This document shows positions 33,459 to 44,942 of a stretch of DNA of 64,000 nucleotides, piece by piece. The notes under the pieces were generated by a model, which worked only from the letters and a program-made list of their open reading frames with translations, did no database searches and had not been told where the DNA came from. How positions within the stretch are numbered: position 1 is the first letter of the stretch; every line of letters begins with the position of its first letter. The DNA lies in assembly GCA_016271365.2 (NCBI GenBank), contig CM057451.1, positions 495,307,501-495,371,500 of the forward strand. Direction: 5' to 3'. The translations under genes and the position numbers were made by a program. This DNA is from Neoceratodus forsteri. Taxonomy: Eukaryota > Chordata > Ceratodontiformes > Ceratodontidae.

Positions 33459-34826
33459 TGAAACACCCCTAGCTCTAAGTAACAGTGTATATAGGCTTGA
33501 GATATACTTGAATTTACCTGCAATTGCTACCAGCCCATATAGGTAATTCTCCCCAGTCTGAGTAAGGTCTGGTTAGGCCTAGCATGTTATTAGAGGAGTT
33601 AATGAAATGCCTAACTTGTATAAATCTCAAGAACTCTTTATTCCTCCACTGGAATTTTTCCTTGGCTCTCTGAAAACAGATGCACTGGTTGTTTTCTACA
33701 AACTGGGTGAAGCGAACTATCCCTCTGGCCTGCCATCTAGCATATCCCAAATCTAGGGTAGGAGGAAAAAACTCTGGTTCATTTCGAATTAGCGACAAAG
33801 GACCTATGCCCCCAGGGTAGCAGTCAACTTCTTCACCCTAGCAAGAGTATATAGGCCATGCTTTACTCACTTATTGCTTATTTGCTTTTGGTATTCTGGT
33901 GTTACTGAGGTGAGTGCCAGAGTGAAAAGAGGGTCACCCCCTGAGGTTTCATCCTCCATCGCATACCATCTTGATGAGATTCATTGTTTTTCCCATGAAA
34001 GTACAGGGCCCATTTGGGCAGCCAGGTAGTATAGCTGAGAGTCTGGTAATGCTAAGCCTCCCTCCTCCCTGGATAGAGGCAAGATATTCCTAACTATTCT
34101 TGGTTTCTTGTTTTTGTTTATTGTTTATTGTTGAATATCGGATAACACCTTTGAGTCAAAGACTCCTTTACAAAGGTTCCATGTCATTATATAAAACAGA
34201 GACAACAGTAACCAAAGTAACAAGTAACATAATAATTATAGACAATGGTTACAGAATGGTTACAAAATGTTTACAGAGTAATACAATATAGCAGCTGAGA
34301 ATACAGAGTAACAGAGTGCAGCTAAACAAAGGTACAAAGTGCAACAGGTTGTAGGTACAAGCATACACTTCAGGGCGATGGCACTAGACATGCCCAATTG
34401 GTTATTCATTGGCCAAGGCCAGAAAGAGAAGTCCATTATCACAGTATAGGCATGCACAGGGGCAGCTGGACCAGTGTTAGGTCCATAGTTGTGGAGGGTG
34501 GGGTGGGAGGATGGACAGTCAGGTTAGGGGCAGTCACAGACTGATCCCTGGGTGATTAGGTCTCTTAGTTGGGACTTCAACTGACCAAGTTTGGGTTCAG
34601 TGAGGAGGGAGTTTGGGAGTGAGTTGAGCCAGTATGTGGCAAGATATTGAAAAGTTCTTTGGTCCGAGATGGTCTGCAGCGAGATACCCTCAAATGGGTT
34701 GTCGCCGATTGCCATGTGAGGTGGGTAGACAGTAGTGCCTGAACTAGTGGGGAGAGGGCTGGTGGTAGTAACTCTGATGTAAGCAAAGAGGCAGGCCTGG
34801 TATTTTAGCCTCCCATCAAAGTTGAG

Positions 34827-35951
34827 TCAGTTTGTCGAGGCGTAAAGGATGCAGGTATATGTAAGCCTAGCACAGCCTGTAGCAAGTCTGCAGGCCTTAT
34901 TAAGGGCCATTCTAATCTTGTGTAAGTGTGTGTTGTTGGTTGCACCATAGATGATGATTCCATAGCCTATTAGAGATAGAATAGATGCAGAGATGGCTAG
35001 GTGGAAAGATTCTGGAGGGAGGCAGTGCTTATAGTGATGGAGAAGACCAATACGTACGTTGACAGCAGTGCTCAGTGTCCGAATGTGGTCATGGTAGGTG
35101 ATACCAGAGTCTAGGGTGATACCAAGGTATTTGAAAGTGGTAACCTGTTCAAGGGAGTCATTTAGTGAGTTCAGAATGAGCAGGGGCTGTCCTAGGTTCT
35201 TGTTTTGGTGGTGTACAAACATCATGGATTTAGTTTTTTTGCAATTTAATACTAACCTATGCTGAACAAACCAGGATTCAGCTTCTGAGAAGGATTTCTG
35301 GAGTGCTGAGCGGAGGGCTGTGGAATCAGTGTGCAAGCTGTAGAGGATGGCATCATCCACATACAATAGAAGTTTCCCCGAGCAGGCTTTGGGCAGGGTG
35401 TTGAGGAACAGGGAGAAGAGTAGTGGGCCAAGAATAGACCCCAGACCTGACGTGGAGGGGGGAGAACAGGGAGTGGGCAATCTGGACTGTCTGAGTTCTC
35501 TTAGACAGGTAGCTGTCAAACCAGTCAGTGGTCTCAGGGGGGAGACCTATCTGAGTGAGGGAGTCCAGGAGAATTGAGTGGTACACTGTATCAAAAGCCT
35601 CAGAGAGGTCTATGAAGACAGTGCCAGCAGTGTAGCTGGTGTTCAGGGATGTGTGGAGGGCGTATGTAAATTCCAAGAGGGCAGTGGTGGTACTATGGTT
35701 ATAGCAGAAGCCATGTTGTTCAGGACACAGGATGCAATATTTAGAAAGGTAGTCAGTTACTGTAGTTGGATGGCCACAATTTTCTCCAAGGTTTCAGAGA
35801 GGGGAGGCAGGATTGATATAGGGCGGTAGTTCCCAGGCAGGGTGCGGTCCCCACTTTTAAGGATAAGCGTGATGAGGGCAGATTTCCATTTGGAGGGAAA
35901 CTGGCCCAGTGAAAGGGAGTGGTTCAGAAGCGTGGTGGGGGGGGACGTCAT
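34827..35951 (-). pseudogene. LINE reverse transcriptase
   Basis: Three overlapping frames cover the RT: WKSALITLILKSG..NYRPISILPPLSETLEK (35757-35951), FIDLSEAFDTVYHSIL (35620 region), QGSILGPLLFSLF by way of 35440, and motif C reading LLYVDDAILYS (YVDD, about 35360). FKYLGITLDS and a C-terminal LIGYGIIIYG block follow. The active-site aspartates are both present; frameshifts near 35400 and 35680-35760 break it. Confidence 0.85.
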
Positions 35952-36429
35952 TGAAGGTGAGTCTAAGCAGTTTAAGGTCTAGTGTATCACTGCTGAAACA
36001 AGATTTGCTGAGGGCTTTGAGAAAAAGAGGGGCAGTTTCACGCTGAGAAACTGCTTTAAAGTGGAATGGGGTGAAGAGGAGCAGTGCGGTATTGGGTGGG
36101 TGGGGAGAATAAATTGGGGGGGGGACACCAGTAAGGTCAGAGAAGGTGTCATTTAATGTATCTGCTTTAAGGGCTGGGTCTGTGGTGATAGACCCGTTGG
36201 CCCTGATCTGGGTAGGAGGAGTGGCGGAGGCTTTGCCACTTAGCATTTTGAGTGAGCCCCAAAACTTGCGACCTGAGCCCCATGTGGCGGTGAGCAGGGT
36301 TTTGTAGTATTCATTTGCTTTTCGAATACTCCATGTACATTTATTGTGTGCTTCTTGGTAGCGCTGCCTGTCAGTGGGTTTACTAGTATTCTGTGCAATG
36401 TGCCACAGATTGTCTCATTCACGCATCTG

Positions 36430-37090
36430 GTCCATTAGGGCTTGTGATAACCAAGGTGTGTCAGCATCTTTTATTTTTTGTTTGGTTAGGGGTGCATATC
36501 AGTTGCAGGCAACGTTGAATGTATCAATGAAATAGTTGAGAGCAGAGTCAATGTTCACTGCATTTTTGATGGGGGACCAGTCACTATCTAGGAGGTACTG
36601 TCTAAGCGACCAAAGTATGCCGGGTTTGAGGTGACATTGTAGGATAGTTTTGGGGGGGGGAGGCTTGTATTAAAGTCTCCGAGGGCAATGATGTCAGCAC
36701 TGTCAGGGAGAGTCTGGAGATGGGTGAGGACAGAGTGGAAAGCAGTCTTCTGATTTCAGGGAGGGATGTATACAGAGGAGAGGAACAGAGGGGCTTTGTT
36801 TTGAGCAAGCGTGATCTTCAGTGTGAAAGATTGGGCCCCATGTTTGAGGGATGGGGAGGGTAGCGCAAGACACTGTAATGATTCCTGGACATACAGTGCA
36901 CAACCACCCCCTTTTTTTGATGTTCTATCAGCACAATAGAGCATGAAACCAGGAAGTGAGACTGCAGAGTCGGGGGTGTGGTTGTTGGGCTAGGTTTCAA
37001 CTACTGAGATGATGTTGGGGTGATTCTGGGCAACCCATCCCCGAAATTAATCATATTTCTTGAGGAGGCTACATATATTGAAGGAGGTGA
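36430..37090 (-). pseudogene. LINE endonuclease (APE-type) domain
   Basis: APE-like endonucleases nick the target DNA. Visible motifs: SFNICSL near the start (37085), then KKGGGCALYVQESL (36900), SSVYIPP (36760) and the catalytic-loop GDFN motif (IIALGDFNTS, about 36690). Frameshifts occur around 37050 and 36740. Confidence 0.75.
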
Positions 37091-37627
37091 TTATGAGGCT
37101 CTTGGGGAAAGTAACCCTGGGGGTGGGGAGGGTGGGTCCTGGGTTGGGGTGAACATTCCGGAAAGAAGGAGTAGGAGTAGGAGGACGTGTGAGGAAACAA
37201 ATGTTAAATGTTTCTTCATGAGCTTAGGCACCATTAGGGAGGGGGAGCAGCAACATATGGACATGGGGATGGGTAGGTCCTGCAGAGAGGGAGAGGCCAA
37301 GCAGCGTAGTGTCCACTGCAACACCATAGTAGTACCAGTAGGGGGGATTAGAGCATGGGGGGAGCATAGTCCATTGACAGAGTGAGAGGTACGAATCAGT
37401 GGTAGAGGTGGGGAGGGGGGCTAAGACAAGAAGCCTAGTGATATGTGTTTCTGGTTCAGCAAGATGGGGGAGAAGTGGAGCATCCCCTAGTAGGAAGATG
37501 GGGGCTATGGTTAGTAGCAGGAGACACATGGCAGTGGAGAACATGGTAAGCAGTGTTATAAAGATCACAGAGTAGTTGGGGGGAGAGGGATAAAAGCTTA
37601 AGAGCTTTGAAAGAGTGCAAGATATTA

Positions 37628-38005
37628 GCCTGACTTGTTGGCTTAGTGACAGAGCTGCTGATTTAGGTGGCAGGAATACAGGATTTGAGACTTGCAACAA
37701 GACAGTTGAAAACTGAATTGTTTTTGCTTTAGCAGATTATAGTGCCAGTAGGTTTAAGAGTTGTAAAGTGGGGAACAAAAAGTGACTGGACTCATTGGCC
37801 TAGCGATAGAGCTGCAGACCTTGGAGTCAAGGGCACAGGGTTTGAAACCTGCAAAAAACCAAACTGTTTTGTTTTTAGCAGACTATGTAGCCAGTAGCTT
37901 TAAGAGCTGTAAAATAGTGAAAGTAATTAGCCTGACCCAATGGCTTAGAGGTAGAGCAACAGACTTTGGAATCAAGGGTGCTGGGTTTAAGACCAGCAGG
38001 GGAAC
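37628..38005 (+). repeat. Tandem trimer of tRNA-like units
   Basis: Three ~75-bp tRNA-like segments (37628-37700, 37784-37858, 37931-38003) with A-box-like TGGCTTAG at 37639, 37796 (tggcctag) and 37941 and B-box-like ggtttgaaacc / ggtttaagacc. The spacers are also similar ('gtagccagtagctttaagag'), so the repeat unit is 145-157 bp. Unit 3 has a 5-bp T stem (gctgg/ccagc), but the acceptor ends do not pair, so these are not functional tRNA genes. A Gln-like ttgg lies at the anticodon position. They are antisense to the LINE, in its 5' region. Confidence 0.7.
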
Positions 38006-39409
38006 ATTAGCAAGTTATAAAAGTTTAGCACTTGAGAAGTGAGCTGAGAAAAAAACTAGTGAAGAGACAGGGGTAGGGAGTGGGGTAGGGAGTGCAGTAT
38101 AATGACTCCTAGTGTTCAGTGAGGGAAATTTGAATATTAGTTACAGTGATGAGGTGAGTGAGCAGAAGGGTGCCTGGAGGGGCACTGCAGCACTCTCTAG
38201 TGGTTGGAGAGTATAAGCTGCAAATGGAAAAGTAGACACAAAAAAGATGGGTTGATCATGTGATATGTCATGTGACTAGTTAGCAGCAATAAATGTAGAG
38301 CTGACCCTGGGTGGGGCAGTTGGGGAACAGCATAACATCTCTCCACAAGTAAGGAAGGAGGCTTTACCTCTTAAGGCTCCCTGTAGTCCCCTGCTACAAA
38401 CTCCTCAGTTGGGCTGTGTTCAGCCCAGTGTTGTAAAGCCATATAAATCCCTGTGTGTCTTTTGTAATCTGGTTCAAGAAATTTAAGGGGAGTTTCAGAG
38501 AGAGACACTGAAATAAAAAAAGAAGTCTAGGTAACACATTCATTTTTATGTTTGCTTGCATGCATGTGCAAGAAACATAGTGCCACCATACGGATATTCG
38601 TAGGTGTGCCACCCCGCTTCCAATGCCCTGCTCCTTCTTGCAGTTGTGGTCTCACTGCACCAATAAATGTCCAAGCTGTCTATGACAGCAGTCCAGATGC
38701 AGTGGCGTACAGCTGAAAGCCAAAGACTGCTACAATCAGCGGTGGTAACGCGTAGGCTATTTGCATACTGCCGTCACCAGGCAATTTACATACTACCATT
38801 GGCAGTATGCAGAGTGCCTACACTCAGCACTGCATGTGAACAGCTGTCATAGACAGCTCCATTTTTTCCTACTCCCCCCCCAACAAACACCCAAGTAGCA
38901 TGCTGGGAGCCCACCCCAGCGTCATGCACTTCCCCACATTAACTGTGATAGCCAATAGGGATGCTCAATCCCATCGGCTCTACTGTCCCCAAACAGACTT
39001 CCAGGTGCCATGCTTGGAGCCCACCCAGCATAGCAAAACCAGATATCTATGGGGGTGCCCAACCCGCCGGCTCCACTGCCTCCCAAAAAATCTTCCAGCT
39101 GCCACACTGAGAGCCCACCCCAGCATGGCAAAAGTCCTGCATTGTCTTCCGGAAAAAGAAAAAAAAACTGTTAAAAAAAAAGGGCCCCTAACTGACTGTC
39201 TTGCCCCCTCCCCTAACCCACGCCCACTGTCTGTGCACTCACCTCTCCACACCTCCCCTGACCCCATACTTACCTCCAGAGCCCATCGTGACCATTTTTG
39301 GTGGACTGGGAACACGTCTCCACTCTTCAAAGTCGACTGCAAACTAAAGAAATGCCGGTAAGCTGTATAATGGCATAAATGGTTTTTTTCTCAACTTTGG
39401 TGCATATCT

Positions 39410-39641
39410 CAGCCATTTTGGGGAATTTTTTCACCAAATTTTCAACATGGGGTTCTTGAGTCCCCACCTCATAAACTCAGTCACTGTCATTTTGTTATTT
39501 GGCCCCAAAAGGTGATTTTGCAGTCACTGCGCGAAACCACCTTTTGGGACTGAGTAATGAAATGACAGTGTCAAAGTTCATGAGGTAGGCCCCCAAAACC
39601 CGATGTTGACAATTTGGTGAAAAAATTCCCAAAAATGACTA
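39410..39641. repeat. Hairpin of right family B copy
   Basis: Arms (39410-39515 and 39540-39641) are complementary, e.g. 'caacatggggttcttgag' with 'cccaaaacccgatgttg', around a loop containing cactgcgcgaa. Structural counterpart of 24085-24318. Confidence 0.85.
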
Positions 39642-41110
39642 TTTTATGAGCGTGCATTGTGCAGTTCCTACGCACGCTCGGAACTTTGTGAATTTTTAAT
39701 ATTTTCACTCCAGATTTTCAACATTGCCATTTTACCACACCTCCTTATGAGCCATACAGCTGTCATTTTTCACATCTTGCCCAAAATGTGTTTCCCCACA
39801 TGTAGCGCACAATGGCGCAGTTGGTGTGCAAAATGTTTGGGAAAGATTAAGAAAATCACAGTGACACTATTCATGAGCAGACATCTTAAAATGGCTATGT
39901 TGAAAATTTGGTGGCAAAAGTCCATAAGATGACTGTGTTACGAGCGTGCATTGCGCAGTTTCCACACACCCTCATAAGTTCACAAATTTGTAATATTTTC
40001 AGTCCAGATTTTCAACACTGGCATTTTTCCACACCTCCTTATGATCAGTACAGCTGTCATTTTTCACACCCTGGCCAAAATGTGTTTTCGCGCTTCCAGT
40101 GCAGAATAACGTGGTCACTGTGAGAAATTAGTGTTCGGGACAGATTACAAATATCATAGTGACACTGTTCATGAGCGGCGGTCCCAAAATGACTGTGTTG
40201 AAAATCTGCTCTAAAAAATCCCCAAACTAATTACATTATGGGCTTGCATTTCGTAGTTTCTATGCATGCTTGTGACTTCACCAGTTTTTGTATATTTTCA
40301 CTCCAGATTTTCTTTTTTTTTTTTTTTTTGCTGTGGTATTTATCCTCCTGTGGCCACCTATGCAACCCCGTAGCCTCGCATCCTTCCTACCATTGGGTAT
40401 CCGGCCGTCATCCGTCTCAACCAGGACCACTGGCACCCAGTAACTCCTGTGGCTTACCCCCCGCAGCGGGGCAGCAGGGAGTCCCCAAACTCCCCACCAC
40501 AACGGATCCAGTTCGGGTGACAGCACCCAGCAAACACTCACGGACAGCCATCAAGCAGCGGTAGGTGCCACTGTTTCCCTGTTTTTTTCCCCTGAGTCAA
40601 AGGCATGCAATGATGCCATCGGGCGTGAGCACACATGTATCCGCACTTGTCCCCATCCCGGCATCTGCCCCTGACTCAACCCCAGTGTATGGTGTGCATC
40701 CCCGTCCCCCAGCCTCCGCCGGGGGCAGTTGGGCACCGATCATTGTGAACTCCCTTCCCCGGAGAGGGAGAGCCATCCATCGGACACTCAATCCCTCTCC
40801 TCCACTGCCAGCCCCCAGTGACACGTGCTCGCTCCCGAACACGGGTTGCCGGTGTGGCGTGAGGTGTAGCGTCCAGCGCCTCAACCCTCAGCGCCACCGG
40901 GCCAGATCACTCCAGATTTTCAACAATACCATTTTTTACACCTCCTCTTGAACAGTACACCTGTCACTTTTCACATCCTGTTCGAAATGTGTTTTTGCAC
41001 CTGTTGCGCCAAATGGTGCAGTCACTGTGCAAAATGGCCTTTCACCTAACGAACTGATAGTGTCGCTGTTCATGTGGTGGGGTCACAAAAAGCCCATGTG
41101 GAAAACTTGG
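39642..41110 (-). repeat. ~297-bp unit array of right family B copy
   Basis: Units are marked by 'cttgcccaaaatgtg' at 39776, its equivalent 294 bases later (about 40070) and a third at about 40980. The third falls at 300 bases from the second once the 609-bp SINE plus TSD is removed. Three units against five in the left copy. Confidence 0.85.
40313..40906 (-). mobile_element. tRNA-derived SINE, 594 bp, 15-bp TSD
   Basis: Perfect TSD tcactccagattttc at 40298-40312 and 40907-40921. A T-run of about 18 at the left marks the poly(A) end. The minus-strand head ggcccggtggcgctgagggt and 'caacccgtgttcgggagc' match the copy ending at 27423. It inserted into a family B array unit, so it is younger than that copy. 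Confidence 0.88.
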
Positions 41111-41620
41111 AGTAAAAATACCAAGAAACGCCCAGGGCATTAGGTGTTTTCGACCATAATGCCCTACCCTGTAGGGACTGACAGGCATCAGGGATGTGAC
41201 TTGGGATTGTCGACAGTAATGGTCATGCCATTCCACCCCCACCCCCACCCCCAGTGTAGCCAGTGACAGGCATCAAGGTGCGCCTTGGACCCTTTTCCCC
41301 CAGAGTTCACCCCGTTCTCCTATACTGCACCATTTCAGTGTATTTCCTTGTGGAATGATGTGAATGTAAAGCCCAAACACCCGAAGGCACACCTCAACAC
41401 TTGTCAGTGTCTGAAGGGTAGGGTGAGGTGAAATGTCATGACCATCATAGGCCATGACCCAAAGGCACACCCCAATGCCTGTCCATCTCTGCAGAGTGAG
41501 GGTGAAGTTGGCATCAGTTCAGTACTTCAATGCCATTCCTATACTGCATCTGTCTAACTCCTGCACTTCCACTGCTAATGCCAGCAAGCAAACATTTGGC
41601 ATTGACAAATGCTTGTTATA

Positions 41621-43357
41621 AGTGAAACTTGACCAGCCAGGGTGAGGGGGAGCTGTTTCCACTTGGCCATGTCTTGCACAATGGTGTCCCATAATTTTGT
41701 ATAATTAATACTAAATAATTCAGAGGTGGCATTTGAAATTTGAATTCCAAGATATCTAATTTGGTTTCTGGGCGCCCATTTAAAGGGGAAAGTGTCTTTA
41801 AATTTTTTCGGCACTTTTCCACTTAGAACCAGTGCTTCTGACTTGGAAAAATTAATTTTGTATCCTGAAAGTTCTACAAAGGTGTGGAGTTCCGTGGACA
41901 GCAGAGGTACGGTGGATTCTGGGGAGGACAAAAAGAAAATGGAATCATCGGCATATAGCGAGACCTTCTGTTCCATGCTTCCCACCATTACTCCCAGGAT
42001 TTCAGGGTTTTGCCTTATCTTGGCCACCAAGGGTTCTAAGCATAAGGCAAATAACAGGGGAGAGAGAGGGCACCCCTGCCTGGTGCCCCGGGACAATGGG
42101 AAAAAATCCAAGCTAATGCCATTCACCCTCACCAAGGCATTGGGACTATTGTATACTGTAGTTGTACAATAGCTTCTAAAAATTCTGGGCCGAATTTCAT
42201 TCACTCCATGGTTGCCTTTAGAAGTTGTCAATTTACCCTATCAAATGCTTTTTCTGCATCCATGGAAATGGCTAGTTGGAGGTGTGGGGTCGATTCTTGG
42301 GATGATATAACATTCAATAGTCTATGGATATTATCAGATAAATAATACCCTGAGATAAAGCCTATCTGGTCTGGATGGACTAATGATGAAATAAGCTGTT
42401 GGAGTCTCCCTGCCAGCAGGCCAGTGAATAACTTCAAATTCACATTTAGTAATGAAATGGGCATGTAGGATTTGCATTTCAAGGGGTCTTTCCCTTCTTT
42501 ATGAAGCACTGAAATATGGCTACCTGCCAGGAAACCGGGACAACCCCTCCTTCCATAACCTCATAAAATACAGGCAGCAGCAAGGGAATAAGGGAATCCC
42601 TGAACATCTTAAAAAATTCTTGGGGGAACCCATCTGGGCCTGGGGACTTACAATTTTTTAAAAGGACTATTTGGGTTTTTAATTCTTGTTGTGAGATGGG
42701 TTCATCTAGTTGTTCTGCCTCTGATTGCGTTAAGCTGCTAAGGGTAAGGGTGTTAAGATAAGCAGGGAGTTTGGTTTCTGTTTCTGGGGTTGGCACTTGG
42801 GTGTATAGGGTTTGGTAATATTGGGCAAATAACTGTGTAATTTCCCTGGGGTGAGACACACTTATACCTCCTTTACTTGGATCCTCGGGCTGAAGGACCA
42901 TCCTACTTTTTAGTTGCTGTTGCAAGTTAGCTGCTAGTAGCTTACTAGCCCTCTTTTCGTTCTCATAGTAATTTTGCTTAAGTCTCCTATGTAAGGCCTC
43001 AAGTTGAGCTGAGAGTGGAGATTCTAAGGTCCTCCGCCTATCTGCTAAGTCCCTCTTAACTCGAGGGTCAAGAGATATTTTAGGCTGGAATTCTAAGTCT
43101 GTGATCTCTGTTTCTATATCATTTCTCTTTTGCTCCCTGCGTCTTTTCTTCTGTGAGGCATATTTAATTATGACCCCCCGGAGTACCCCTTTTAAAGTAT
43201 CCCATCTGATTGCATGGGAAGTAATGCCTTCTGGATTGTCTTGCACATAAAGTCTAATAGTTTCCTGAACCAGGTCCTTAAACTGCTGATTATTCATTAA
43301 GCCTATATTAAGTCTCCAATGAGAGTTACGATAGGGAGGTGAGAGCGCCAGGACCAA
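41621..43357 (-). pseudogene. L1 ORF2 reverse transcriptase
   Basis: The minus strand gives, in order, a pre-RT helix-rich region (43357-42700), KNCKSPGPDGFPQEFFK (about 42640), RPISLLNVNLKLFTGLLAGRL and DQIGFISG (42228-42509), AFDRVN, then [14 protein letters not shown] (about 42060), SLYADDSIFF (about 41960) and RYLGIQIS. The YADD tetrad is intact. Frame changes at about 42490 and 42230 break the frame; the product would also lack the C-terminus. Confidence 0.9.
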
Positions 43358-43389
43358 CCTGATCGGAGCATGGTCTGAGATAGTATGGG

Positions 43390-44097
43390 GTAGGATTTGT
43401 CAACTTTTGATTATGTATAACCACTCTTCAGAAAGATAGAAGATGTCAATTCTAGAATAACAAAGGTGTTGGTCAGAGAAGTGCGAATAATCCCTGTGTT
43501 GGCCATTTACCACTCTCCAAACTTCAGCCAGATCTAGCATACTGCTTAGGTGAAGCAGTGATTTACTAGCCTTGCTCCGCTTTGTGGCTCAGGTGCCCCC
43601 CTTCCTGTCTAAGGTAGGAGACAGAACAGTATTAAAGTCTCCACCAGCAATACAGAGATGGTCTGTCATATTAAGAACGCCCGTAAAAAAGTAAAAAAAA
43701 ATAGGGAGGCTGATTTATCCTCATTTGGGGCGTATATACTGGCTACAATGCAAGCAGTGTCCAGATAGGTTGCATACAGCAGGACATAGCATCCTTCAGG
43801 GTCATAATGTGCAGAGGTAACATGCAGGGGGCAGGATTTATGTATCAGAATAGCTGTTCCCCTACGGTGTGGGTGGGCCTGATAGGAGGAGGAGTACGCT
43901 TCCCCCACCCATCTACAACATAATTTTTTACTTTTGTTGTCATCCAGGTGGGTCTCCTGTAGTAGGGCAACATCTACCCCCAACCACTCTAATTCTAGAA
44001 GGAGCTTAGTCCTCTTGACAGGGCTATTTATGCCCCTTACAATATAGAAAGCAATATTTAGGTCCCCCATGGTCAAATGGCAAACCATCTCGCGCAA
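43390..44097 (-). pseudogene. L1 ORF2 endonuclease domain
   Basis: An APE-type endonuclease start: NIAFYIVRGINSPVKR (about 44040), LQETHL (the metal-binding Glu, about 43950), RRGTAILIHK (43865) and VASIYAPNED (about 43730). The frame breaks near 43666 in an A/T-run; the distal part with the SDH-type motif is degraded to about 43390 ('…HSRIDIFYLSEEW', 'ISDHAP'). Confidence 0.82.
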
Positions 44098-44942
44098 TAT
44101 CTTGATATAGGCCTGGGGAGAGTCTAACCTGTCTCACCTGTGACATATAAATCCAACGTTGAATGGAGGAGTGCAGCTTCAGGAGAGTATAATTCAAGTA
44201 AAGAGTGCCATTTATAAGAGAAAAGCGCAACTTGTCATATATTAAGAATAAAAAACAACAATGGAAAACTTCATTGTTAGCCAAAAGGAACTGTTGAAAC
44301 TGTGTAGTTAGCCAATACCCAACCGGGGAAACTGGCTCTGCAACATTTTGTGAGAACTTGTGCTCCCAAGGTGCCACAGAGATCCTACCACTGTAATGCT
44401 TTCCAATAGTGGTGGGCTGTGTTGAGAATAACCCAGCACTCGAATGCGATACCCCTGTCAAATCAAGGTTTAGCAACCTCTGTGGAATCCACCGATGCAA
44501 CATAGACTGTCCTCCTTCCCCCACCAAAACCCCCAACCAATTTGTGGAGTAGGGCTCCTAGAGGTGAAGAGTCCCCTACCGATATAGTGGTTTCTTCCCC
44601 CCCATTCATTTCATAAGTCACTCCCAATGCTCGGATCACCGCATGCACGATCTGCTTACTGTATCATTTCCACAGGTCTAGCTCACCCCTTGTTTAAATT
44701 ACCACTTTAATGCCTCTCTGAAATCACGTCCCATTTAAATAGATTTATCTTTCTTTGGGCGCAAAGAACCCTCCTTTTCCCAATACATTTCAGAGTCTGC
44801 TGGGAAACAGATGAAATTTAGATACCTGGGTGTAATATATCTAATGTTAAATGCAGTCAAAATCAGAAAGTCAGTTTGGGAGGATTTAAAATACCCTCCA
44901 AGCAATTATAGTTACATGGTAAAATAAATAAGTCATCACTGT

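Larger units (their letters stand above)
32291..34094 (-). mobile_element. L1/Tx1-type LINE, 3' segment (split element)
   Basis: A T-rich start (poly(A) tail on the minus strand) is followed by 3' UTR with a microsatellite, then the ORF2 C-terminal region at 32859-33458 with the zinc-knuckle-like CWRQC...HWHIFGAC. The upstream coding at 33514-34090 ends with KKPRIVRN...GGLALPDSQLYYLAAQ, an L1 thumb motif. The L1 sequence at 41621-46060 stops about 40 codons before this point, so the two pieces probably formed one element. Confidence 0.82.
34095..38400 (-). mobile_element. L2/Rex1-type LINE, nearly full length
   Basis: The longest LINE in the window. The 3' end (34095-34200) has the CCTTTG..CAAAGG stem-like motif and a caataaacaataaac tail. 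The minus-strand order is 5' region (38400-37090), endonuclease (37090-36430), RT (36250-34830), 3' UTR (34830-34095). The 5' region contains three tRNA-like tandem units. It lies beside the right family B copy, and together they split an L1. The 5' limit is uncertain. It has multiple frameshifts but preserves most domains. Confidence 0.8.
38545..41620 (-). mobile_element. Family B element, right copy (inverted)
   Basis: Reads in the opposite direction to 22583-25015 and has the same order: start at 41620 (aacaagcatttgtcaatgcc on the minus strand), ~297-bp units, hairpin (39410-39641), donor/acceptor signals (39273/39168), GC-rich ~140-bp repeats ('gctggggtgggctccc') and tail at about 38550. 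Identity to the left copy looks like 70-85 per cent by eye. It carries a younger SINE at 40313-40906. Its start abuts L1 ORF2 coding sequence. Confidence 0.72.

Noticed and set aside
37628..38005. Functional tRNA gene cluster
   Set aside because: A- and B-box-like motifs and a T stem exist, but acceptor stems do not pair and loops are irregular.
22583..41620. Inverted family B copies as terminal inverted repeats of one ~19-kb Polinton/Maverick-like element
   Set aside because: No DNA polymerase B, retroviral-type integrase or capsid genes lie between them, and the right copy's outer end interrupts an L1 whose other half lies inside the supposed element.
44735..44935. Plus-strand L1 RT-like piece (KFRYLGVIYL) within the ORF1-ORF2 spacer of the minus-strand L1
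   Set aside because: The match is only about ten residues long; a nested small L1 fragment is possible but not supported by boundaries.
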